From contig NC_087386.1 of the NCBI RefSeq assembly GCF_963675165.1, positions 4,470,169 to 4,534,168 on the forward strand: a DNA stretch of 64,000 bases, in the 5' to 3' direction. Below are positions 11,669 through 20,700 of this stretch, piece after piece. The translations under genes and the position numbers were made by a program. Numbering within the stretch: the first letter of the stretch is position 1; every line of letters begins with the position of its first letter. The notes beneath the pieces are model-generated. The model was not told where the DNA came from. It saw only the letters and a list, made by a program, of their open reading frames with translations, and ran no database searches. Origin of the DNA: Halichondria panicea (taxonomy: Eukaryota; Porifera; Demospongiae; Suberitida; Halichondriidae).

Positions 11669-12727
11669 TTAAACAGTTTTCAATGCGTTTGAGCCTTCAC
11701 GTTTAGTGCTAGCATTTCCGACTACTGTGATAATAGTCATTTCCGAGTGCACTCTGTTTGACTTCCTAGTACAAAGCTCTTCTCTCCAGTTCTTTCTCAA
11801 CCTGGTGTTGAAATAGAGCAGTGTGATTGGGTAGGACACTCCCTGTAGACAGCTGATAAAAGCAAATGTCACACCTTCTGCGAAATTGGCCCAGTTTCCA
11901 AGGTAATCTTTCACTCCTGCTAACTTTAAAACTTCAGAAAATGCTGTGCCAATCAAATAACCTAATAGTCCATTGCATAAGATGATAAACACCATCAAAA
12001 TAGGCATTAGCAGAAGTTTTCTGTTCAAGTGTCTGTATTCTTGGATTTTTTGCCTGACGGACATTTTCTTAAATAGCTGTACAGACCAAACTGAGGTTGC
12101 TATGACTATGACAGAAGCTGGGAGCAGTGTAGACACAAAATATGCTCCTAAAGATATGTTTTCAGGATCACTTGAATTTATTAATGTAGTATTCTGTATG
12201 CATAATGGCTGGCAAGGATTTGATGACGCTGGTAGAAGGATTTGCGGAATCAGTAGCACTGTGAACCAAAACATTCCAGCCAGAAAACTTACTCCGATGC
12301 AAGGGATGATCCTTCTGTAGCTGTTCCATTGCTTCTTCCCTCTGATGATTTGTAGCTGTAACAAGCTCTGGCAAGTAATTATCAGTACAGAAAAAACAGT
12401 GGAAAATGCACCAAACGAATTGGCTATGGAAAACGCTATAATGTTGCATGTGCAACTAAGCAAGTCTGGTGAGACTGTTACGGTTATTATACATTGACCA
12501 ATCTTGTCCACACAAAGCATCAATAACAAAGAACTATAGAGCACCGTTAGAGGCTTGTTGCCAAGCTTGCTCTTGATAAAGGCTGTGAAGACAGTGAGAT
12601 TCCAGAATAGTGTCGACGGGAGTATTACTGCTAAATAAAGGATGATGTCAATAGCTACGAGTGGTTGCCAATACGGAAACTCTTGAGTAACATTGCCATT
12701 ATAGTCATCGTAATCTAGAGACTCCAT
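11669..12727 (-). CDS. Rhodopsin-like 7TM receptor (intronless)
   Basis: A single uninterrupted frame of 352 residues with an extracellular N-terminus carrying an N-glycosylation site (GNVT), seven hydrophobic segments (roughly 25-47, 60-82, 98-120, 138-160, 195-218, 240-265, 285-305) and a basic Ser/Thr tail (RKSNRVHSEMTIITV). The last segment ends YPITLLYFNTRLRKNW, a degenerate form of the class-A NPxxY motif followed by an amphipathic helix 8. The third segment lacks a clear DRY motif (TCQSLLQLQ). Cysteines in loops 1 and 2 could form the usual disulfide. It probably signals through G proteins at the plasma membrane; the ligand is unknown. It lies inside the island that interrupts RNF25 copy 1 and is absent from unit 2. 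Confidence 0.75.
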   Translation of the reverse strand: MESLDYDDYNGNVTQEFPYWQPLVAIDIILYLAVILPSTLFWNLTVFTAFIKSKLGNKPLTVLYSSLLLMLCVDKIGQCIITVTVSPDLLSCTCNIIAFSIANSFGAFSTVFSVLIITCQSLLQLQIIRGKKQWNSYRRIIPCIGVSFLAGMFWFTVLLIPQILLPASSNPCQPLCIQNTTLINSSDPENISLGAYFVSTLLPASVIVIATSVWSVQLFKKMSVRQKIQEYRHLNRKLLLMPILMVFIILCNGLLGYLIGTAFSEVLKLAGVKDYLGNWANFAEGVTFAFISCLQGVSYPITLLYFNTRLRKNWREELCTRKSNRVHSEMTIITVVGNASTKREGSNALKTV

Positions 12728-13207
12728 CTTTAACTGTTATAAACTGTGATTATATTAAATTCTTGCTATTCTCAATAAATTAGGTGTCGTTTACCCCTAT
12801 TCGGCTGAAGTGCAGGCATGTCGGACCTCCTCTGGCTTACACTGCCACATGCACAAGTTATATCATTGTTCCACTCTATACCGTTGCAATGCAGGTGCAA
12901 GTGCATGATAGAGTCTATATAGGCTTTGAGCAACTTTTGGGAATTTTGACCGGTGGATTTTAAAACTCGCTTAGAGGCCATTTTGAAGTCTTTTTATAGT
13001 TTCAGTTCAGACTTAGCGTAGCAACTTGCGTAGAAAAATCTGTAGCTATTCTACTTAGTATAGTTGTCTCTGCAGTAGAGCACAGCTATTACTATACCCG
13101 TGGCCTCCCACGCACGCCTCGGGTAAATATAATATGATTATCACATAACTTTGAGCACGCATACATTAATTGACTCGATACAAAAATATTTATCTATTAA
13201 TATAATT

Positions 13208-14206
13208 TTAAGCCAGATTCTCGTAAGGTCTATATGGATGCACAGACAAATCACGTTTGCAAGTTTGCCGACCCAACTTCCACTTTGAGTTATGATCTGT
13301 TGACCATTGCTGTAAAATGGGCTTCGTTGAATTTTGATACTTGTCTGGTATTTCTGGTCGAATGTCAACGACAATATTATGGTAGATATCATGGGTAAGA
13401 AGGGTCCGTGGGTAACTGCGATGCTTTGGGTTTCGTATTCTAAGACGAGGGTCGATAACTACCTCTCCATTAAATAGGATATTGCACCTGATCATAGTAA
13501 ACAATTGTGAGTACCACCAGCTCACCGAATCGTATTTTGGTGTGTATGGAAGTATGTGGTCCATCACTTGATAGTGAAAGGCGTTAAGAATAGCATCCAT
13601 GTGGTATATTTGTACGTATACTGTGAGTTCACAATTCACCCCCTTGGACAAATTTTCCGTAGAGAAACCCCTATACTCGTTATCTAGGGGGATGATAACT
13701 ACAGCTGGTTGAAAGGTCTTGAGAGACTTCTCGTACATTCTCCATGGATTATGTGCGCTATTTTTAATCATACTTTTCAGTTCAAGATCATCGTCCATGA
13801 AAATGTAGTACATGTACTTTTCTTTCCTTTCTTTGGCTGCTTCGTAAAGCAAGTTTCTTCCAACAGTCCAGGTTGTAGACTTACTAGAGTTGAATATGTA
13901 TTGGACGTGACGCAATGATGTGTCAGCGCACTTCTGTTTGTAACTCAAGATGATTACATCACACTGACAAGCGTCAGAGTCTCCAATCACTTCGGGAGAC
14001 TTTAAATAAGTTGGTATACAGTTCTCTGTTTGCGTTAGATAGAGAAACCGAGCCGATGCTATTTCAATTGTAAACGGCGTTAAGGGCTTATACGTCAAGG
14101 GTTTTATATAAGCCCTTGAGAAATACGGTAGCACAACCATAGAAATGCCAAGCAAAACCAGGAATAATAACATCACCTTACCGAAAAGGGTTCGATTGGC
14201 CATCAT
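13208..14206 (-). CDS. Putative Golgi type II membrane glycosyltransferase (intronless)
   Basis: 332 residues in one exon. The start ATG is followed by a short basic cytosolic stretch, then one hydrophobic signal-anchor (about residues 10-30, VMLLFLVLLGISMVVLPYF) and a lumenal domain. That domain contains CDVIILSYKQKC, an RNLLYEAAKER helix, and YYIFMDDDLELK; the DDD forms a DxD-like metal and nucleotide-sugar site as in GT-A fold transferases. There are N-glycosylation sites (NSSK, NLSK, NSTK). I cannot assign a GT family or acceptor. Its neighbour on the same strand is the 7TM receptor (480 bp downstream). Like that gene, it is found only in unit 1. Confidence 0.55.
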   Translation of the reverse strand: MMANRTLFGKVMLLFLVLLGISMVVLPYFSRAYIKPLTYKPLTPFTIEIASARFLYLTQTENCIPTYLKSPEVIGDSDACQCDVIILSYKQKCADTSLRHVQYIFNSSKSTTWTVGRNLLYEAAKERKEKYMYYIFMDDDLELKSMIKNSAHNPWRMYEKSLKTFQPAVVIIPLDNEYRGFSTENLSKGVNCELTVYVQIYHMDAILNAFHYQVMDHILPYTPKYDSVSWWYSQLFTMIRCNILFNGEVVIDPRLRIRNPKHRSYPRTLLTHDIYHNIVVDIRPEIPDKYQNSTKPILQQWSTDHNSKWKLGRQTCKRDLSVHPYRPYENLA

Positions 14207-14994
14207 TTAGTTGATTTACTGTTGTTGAGTTTTTTCTTTTATAAATGTAGCCTCGTTCCCAGGCCTTCTTTTTCTTGCTGATGTAGTCGAGTTAGAGCCA
14301 TGCAGCGATCAATGTTCCATGCGTCGCCAATCAATAATCACATGAAATTGCGTCTACACGCAGTACAGGAGACTGAGTTGTAAAACAGATGTGGAGAGCT
14401 GGGTCCCACCAAAACTATCGAGATATTCGATGAAAATGATTGCCTAGTAGAACTGCTACAACTTGATTCTAATACCAGAACTACTCTAGTAGTTCAGAGT
14501 ATCCAACCATAATTATGGCAGTTGTAAGTATCTGTCCTGACTTGAACTCTGAAACTCATTTCATGTTTACTTCATAGTTATTACACCATTCTCGTGTATG
14601 CATGCGTATAATTAGAAATGAAAGTGAATATTGAATGATTACACAAGACAAAACACGTAAATAAAGTGAATCTAGTAAATCTACAAAACAAAGCAAAAAA
14701 AACAGGAAACTAATACTATAATTAGAGTAAATAAGTAAGTCTTTAGGTTAGATTAAAAATACTATATGAACAACAGTATATAGGCAATTGTAGCGGGTAA
14801 CGAGTTCCACAGGAAAACACTATTAACAAAAAAACTAGTGTATTTACAAACTAAGGAAAGACTATGAGAATGAATATGTAGGAGTAAAAATCCGAAAATT
14901 AAAGGCAATCCATTATCTTATACGTCTGACAACAGATTAGAATTAACTCATGACATTTAGCTGGAGGGAGCCAGTTGAGATTTTGTCTACACTC
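14207..14994. other. Island right flank, no gene
   Basis: Begins with the glycosyltransferase upstream region, which contains TAGCCTCGTTCCCAGGCC, a word seen again near 33667 (GCCTCGTTCCCAG) and 55964 (GTCTCGGTCCCAGGCC), suggesting an element end. The rest is AT-rich unique sequence. RNF25 homology resumes at about 14995. Confidence 0.45.
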
Positions 14995-15500
14995 CTCAGG
15001 AAGAAAACTAGACAGGTGGGAGCCCGTACGTTAGAGTACGTATGTACAATAGAAGCAATGTCAGTAGCTTCCAGTTTGAATGGCTACGCAAATTGAAGGA
15101 TTCTGTATTCGTCCAATTTAACTGTAGAGAGTACACATTTATCATATCACTTCCTCTTTGTAGCTCGAGTGCCCCGTATGTCGTGTATATCTATAGACAC
15201 ATCAACCTTGAGCTTTGACCCCTCTAAAACAATGGCAACTCCAGTGAAAGGCGTTACATTTCAACCGTTACCCAAATTGAGAGCATGGCAAAATAAAATG
15301 GAGGCATTACTATTGAAACAGCGGCGGAAAGGTGGAGTGATTGACACGAGTCAATCTGATGTCATTGATGGAACATGGGTAATAAGAGACTATACATGTA
15401 TTAGACAACTTGTATCTGCATGTAGACATATTCGTATTCTGATACCTATATAATATAGCCTTTTGTGCATTGACCGTTTGTAGTTATAATGGATGGAACT

Positions 15501-15511
<11 letters not shown>

Positions 15512-15585
<74 letters not shown>
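15512..15585. repeat. (CA)n microsatellite
   Basis: About 74 bp of nearly pure CA dinucleotides with one CC interruption, directly before the acceptor of the broken RNF25 exon 8. In unit 2 the same place (27749-27784) has only a short degenerate CACACAC/CACCACA tract, so the array expanded or shrank after duplication. Confidence 0.9.
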
Positions 15586-16477
15586 CTCATGCAGGTGAGT
15601 ACTGTTTCCACCAATAGCAAATGGACCAATCTATAATTTCTAAATGTAAAAGCGCTGAAGACATCAAAAAATCTGAAGTGCAAATACGCATGGCATTTTC
15701 TTTTTCGATTCTCATTAATGTTCTGTAAATCTCCTCTCGCCTTCTTTAATTTCTAGTATGTGTGTGTGTACGTTTCTTTTGTTCACTGTGACGTTTCAAT
15801 TATCAGATATCAGTACTTGCTTAGCAACACCGTATACGTACGTATTCTGTACCCAGCACAGCTACATCTAACTGCTGTGTTAAAAAGGTGTGTTGCGTAA
15901 TAATTATCCTACTGTTAATTATGTGTTTTATTTGGTGCAGTTACAGGCACTGTCAGTTTACTGTTTTTGTATGTATACCATTTTTGATGTCAGGAATGAT
16001 GATGTTTGATTCAGCTGCGTCTTTGGCGGCTGCACATGTATACATACATTATAGTCTATGACAAGCTAGGATCAATCTGGGATCATTATTGTCTCCTATA
16101 TTGCTTTTGTCTGTGTTAAAGGTGTAGCATAATTGTCTATAGCTAGACGCAACAGTACAGTATAGCACCAAATATAATATTGTGCTAATTGCCTAAATTC
16201 CCAGATTCTATTACTGTTATAGATTGTTTCGAAGATGAGGTTCTAATAATTGGAACTGAACAATGAGATTTAGTATTAACCTCTGATTTATTATTAATTA
16301 TGCTTGTACCTGAAAGTATTGCCTCAGTTGAGTGAACGCAAATAAAAACGAGGGCTGGTGAGAAATCGAATTGGAGAGTGGATGTAGCGTATCACATTTA
16401 ATGAATAATTACTCACAGACAATTAATAGTCTTGACATGCAGCGCAAGCGCTACCTAGCATTATTGACATTTGGAAC

Positions 16478-16532
16478 AGAAGACTAACATCAAGAGTATA
16501 AATTATAATTATACTCTTGATGTTAGTCTTCT
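16478..16532. repeat. Perfect 23-bp palindrome beyond TSEN15-2
   Basis: The arms AGAAGACTAACATCAAGAGT+ATA (16478-16500) and the reverse complement (16510-16532) are separated by AATTATAAT. In unit 1 the right arm has lost CTTGATGTT. It lies 37 bp past the TSEN15 stop, so it would be in that 3'UTR if transcribed. It may be a transposon footprint or a 3'-end hairpin. Confidence 0.8.
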
Positions 16533-16568
16533 ATAAGTGGCTTTCTCGTCCTGTGATTTCATGAATGA

Positions 16569-17569
16569 TCATGTTTTTGATTCAGATGCATCTTTTGGTG
16601 GCTGCATTCCATTGAACACATTGTAATACACTACAGTTGAGTCAGAGTCTACTAAAGCTAGGGTTAGTTTGGGAATGAGCTCACAGAATGGTCCCTCTTC
16701 CATTCTACTTGGTTCCGGTTCCATGTGAGAGGCTTGAGGATGAAGAGCAGCAAAGTAGTGCTTTATCCTGCATGTGCATGTACAGAGCACATAATTATAC
16801 ATGTAGGTTGAGGTATACAAGCATACATGTAGGAATCAATTTTTTTTAGTTAGGTATTCTTTTAGTCGAGGTTTTGTACACTCGGCCAATTTTGGGAATA
16901 CTTTTGTGAAAATAATTACCTAAACAAAGGGCTTCATGTTTGCTCATTTCATAGTTGCAAAACTCCCAACAACATGTCATTGTGCATGCTTCAAGTACTC
17001 ACCTCTCCATGGACAATTCTGTGCTCGCTGGCAGGGGCAGTATATCGGAGAGGGAGTCCTGTAGTAATGTACATGCATCTACCGTTAGGTCACACGTGTG
17101 TGAAATACTATAAATGTAACTGCTGCATAGATACAGACAGATACCGATATTACGTACATTCTCTGCTTTTTGTCCACTAAAGGTCACCATTTGTAAGTCT
17201 CTGTTTCCATGGATATGTACTGCATGCCACAACTTTACTGCAGAGCAATAATACACCATAAATTAAAGCTAACCATCTTCATTTACCTCGTATACATGCA
17301 TATCGCATAGACACTTAGTAGAAATTTTCAGACGATTACGGTACAAGGGATTCATAAACGGTAAGGATGTACCCTCTGTAAGGTCAAAGTAGGTAAGGAT
17401 TGCACAGTGTGTTTGAGTGGAGTTGTCAATTCCTTGGGCCTTGATCTCACACACCTGCAGTAGAATTAGGAACTCTAATGCATGCATACAAACAATAAAG
17501 GTAATCACACAGCCATTATTATACCTTAGGATGAGAACTTATCCAGCCTTGGTCTTGATGTGTACACAT
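16569..17569 (-). CDS. TSEN15: tRNA-splicing endonuclease subunit Sen15, copy 2
   Basis: Five exons on the minus strand: 17525-17569, 17373-17454, 17158-17237, 17003-17058, 16569-16767, giving 153 residues with the same phases as copy 1. All splice sites are kept and there is no stop, so both copies look functional. Differences from copy 1 in the last exon are HPQASHMEPE against HPRASHMELE, and NVFNGMQ against NVFDGMQ. The last lies in the conserved strand-turn (YYKLTDG in human), where Asp is usual, so copy 1 looks the more conservative. It is head-to-head with the intact RNF25 (138 bp between starts). Confidence 0.88.
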
Positions 17570-17707
17570 GGTGCAGTGCCATGTACGTGGTTGTCAGGTT
17601 AATTGACCTATGACCTCAAATTAGCTGAGTCATCACTGTTGAATTGGACTGTGTCTCTGGTACTCGACTGTGTTCTGTCACTTGTACTTGATCTCTGCAG
17701 TGTATCT
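17570..17707. promoter_or_regulatory. Divergent promoter TSEN15 / RNF25, unit 2
   Basis: 138 bp between start codons, nearly identical to 7327-7455 apart from a small insertion (GCAGTGCCATGTACG). It must serve both genes. Confidence 0.6.
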
Positions 17708-20700
17708 ATGGCGTGCTATGCTCCGTCCAGTGAGAGCCTGTTGAGACAAACATCCAGACAGTCATCAAGTGGAGAGTAAGTAGCCAGTACTGAATACATG
17801 CAGAATAATAATAATTATTATTTGACATTATATCAACAGTTACAATTCACATTGTTTCAGTGTGTTCAGTGATGAACTGGAGTTTCTACAGAATGTGTAT
17901 TTTGACGACTTAACGTACGAGTCATGTGACCAGGGTAGCCATATCCTCCAGTTCCGGGTCACCCCCAGTACAGGAGATGACAAGGAGAAACAGTACGTCT
18001 ATTTGGTGCTCAACATCACTGTGGCAAAGGAGGTACGTGTGGCTACTATAGATCTACATGCTGATGCTTTTGAGAGAAAAAAATTGGTTTATCTATTTTG
18101 CGCACCCTAGGCATAATTTTGCGCAGCGAGGTATACAGTAGTGTATACGGTAGTGTGTTTGTCTGTGTAGACTGCTACAGCTGCTCAATGAAGAATAAAG
18201 TGCAAGCAAGGGTTTCTAATAGGCTTCTAGCCCACGTTTTTTTTCCAAAACTTGTCCATGGATTTCGGCTTTGCAAAATAATGCTTCGTTCTCGCTAGTT
18301 TTGCTTACAGTACTTAGGAATGCCATTGCAGCCTTTTGAATATTACGTACATGTAGCACAACTTGTCCATGGAGTGTTCCTACTCTACTCAGTAGTTATC
18401 TCTGCACTAGAACGATAGCTATTGGTAGCTGCACGAGTGAGAAGAGAGCTGCAAAGCTGTGCTTAGCTGTTTCATGCAGCAGCCATTAATTGTATCTATG
18501 AACTTTTGGTATCCTTTTTAGCAACGATCATGGTCGATCATTTCCCACTTTTTGCAACTAATAGCTAAACTTGACCGTTAATGCCGTCTGTTTCGTCAGA
18601 ATGATTTGATTAGCCCAATTCAACTGCCGAAATTGCATCAGAAATATTTCTGTTTCACGTGTAGTAATAATTTATATTGACGTTATAAATGAATGAATGA
18701 TAAATGAATGAATGATGATAATGCTTGGCTGTCCTAATAGCTGATATGGAGTAGAGGCTTTGACATGGTCATGTGGACATCACATTCTCGTGTCGTTCTT
18801 CCGCCTGTCAATAAATTGTTTCCTTCTTTCTTCTCGCGAGGCATAGTCTGGCTGCAAAACATAAGCAAAGTCTAGCATGACATTATAACCAGTCTACTAT
18901 AATATTTATACGAACAAAATCTAGCTACATATATAATTATAAAGTTAATAATCAACAACAAATTCATTGAAAGCGTATTTTAGCCAAACTAAGACTTACG
19001 CATCAATAAAACTTAGTGGACCCGGTGAACAGCCATTACTCTACGCAATAAAACTTAGTACATGTACAAACATTCAAAAAATGTGGTTATAGAAATCAAC
19101 TGACACAAAGAAGGACACCTGAAAACACCTTCAACTGCTATAAGCAGATAGTTAAAGCATACACAACGTCAGAAGTATGTCGACCCAGTAACTATACATA
19201 CTGGCTAACTGCTACACATAAAATAAACACAGCAAATTCTTTTCAAACAGCAAATCAACTGACACAAAGTTATTACAAGAGTAAATACAGCCATTTTCAG
19301 CTCCACAAATCAGCTACAACGCTCTGACTGAAACTAAAACTTACTTCGCAGACCTAGTAAAGCCAATCACAGTGGTAGCACTTTAGCCTGCAATCGTAGA
19401 TTCTAGTGACAACAGATTCTTTGCTTGCCAGTAGCTCTGGTAGCTGCGAGGTAATCATCCTCCCAGCAATACTCCAGATACTATCTGTAATTTAGAGGCG
19501 TTTCATATCCATGTAATTTATAGTGTCTATGCTGTAACACAAGCTTAGTTTGGGTTGTTCTAGTGTATTTTGAGCCAGTTGAGAGTCCATCAGCATATTT
19601 CTCATGGATTCAGAATTTTTGGCTGGTTACCATATAGCAGTATATTCTACAGTGGGTGTTGTCTTCCGGTTGAAGCTATGACATCAGTTACATTCAATTG
19701 AAACACGCCAACAATCAACTCCCCCCACGTTATACTGCCTCGTCATCTCATCAAATGATCTATTAAAACAGATCGTGTACGTTGCATTATTATTAGGTCT
19801 GAATTGATATACTAAGACTCTAAAGTTATGATGAATGCAGAACTTTACTATTATGTTTGCGGTATTATACTTGTTGCCGGGATGATTTTGTGGATTACCA
19901 ATCTCTTCTTCAGTTCTTTTCTAGGCGTGTGTTTTCGGATCATTTATACTTTGGAGGATGGAGGCCCAGAGAAATTCATGTTAGATGGGATTTTGTTTTG
20001 TTTTAGTTGGCTTGACGTTTGTCTTCCCTGGTAGAATTGATATTAGTAGAATTGATATTCACTCTCTATGTCATTCTTACTTCTGTGGAACGATCACCAG
20101 AATCAGCTTCAGCTTTGGAACCACCTGGGTGAAGAACATAATAACATTTAGCGGACATCGGAACAAACTACGATATGTTGTGTACTGTACTGGTATAGAT
20201 AGACGAGATACACATGAATGTGAGTTGTAAATATAATTATTTTGATGGTTGTATGTCATACATGTAAGAGACTGGACATTGTGTGTTGATTGTTTTGTAT
20301 TTGTTACGTAAATGTATTTACTTAATTTGTGTGACGTAATGCCAGCTAAGCCTGGATTGATTTAGTTTTTGTAAAGAACCTCGTCGAGAACTAAACGCTG
20401 TGTGTCTATGTATTTTTTGTGTTGTCTCGATTCATCAAACTCAAGCTACCGTGAATAGCTAGTCCTACGTATCATCTCGGTGACATTACATCTAGCTCGT
20501 ACCAAACACAAAACTTAGGCATACTGTAATTCAATTCTGAATCAGTGGTTGAAAGTAGACGGCGCGTATTCAATGGTAACTACAATGTACACGGTACATA
20601 GAGGTACGTACATGTACATGTAGACAACAATTAATAATTATATTGCTCAGGCATGGTATTCCGTAGCTCCCTCTAGAGGGTTTATTCTCACTAACATGTA

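Larger units (their letters stand above)
4775..15677. repeat. Tandem duplication, unit 1
   Basis: This unit matches 15678-27868 with only scattered substitutions and small indels over long runs; for example 6301-11480 aligns with 16561-22860. It starts in the Roquin 3' flank (GTGCAAATACGCATGG) and ends inside the last RNF25 exon. Unit-1-specific features are a 621-bp MITE at 5528-6148, loss of the segment equivalent to 22861-26722, and replacement of the equivalent of about 26745-27230 by 11547-14994, which carries a receptor and a glycosyltransferase gene. Confidence 0.92.
7456..15677 (+). pseudogene. RNF25: RNF25 copy 1, broken (middle exons lost, frameshifts, truncated)
   Basis: Exons 1-3 are intact: 7456-7523, 7609-7780, 10471-10538, encoding the N-terminus and most of the RWD domain. 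Exons equivalent to 4 and 5, with the first RING cysteines and the RING histidines, are absent. Homology resumes at about 14995 inside exon 6. Exon 7 (15164-15378) carries a 2-nt AT insertion that makes an in-frame TAG right after the CPVCRV codons. Exon 8 (15595-15677) has a 1-nt net deletion with an early TAA, and is cut by the duplication junction. Between exons 3 and 6 lie two minus-strand genes. At best it could make a truncated RWD-only protein; an active E3 is excluded. Confidence 0.88.

Noticed and set aside
15169-15453. 94-codon frame MPRMSCISIDTS... considered as a separate gene
   Set aside because: It is RNF25 exon 7 of the broken copy read past a 2-nt insertion.
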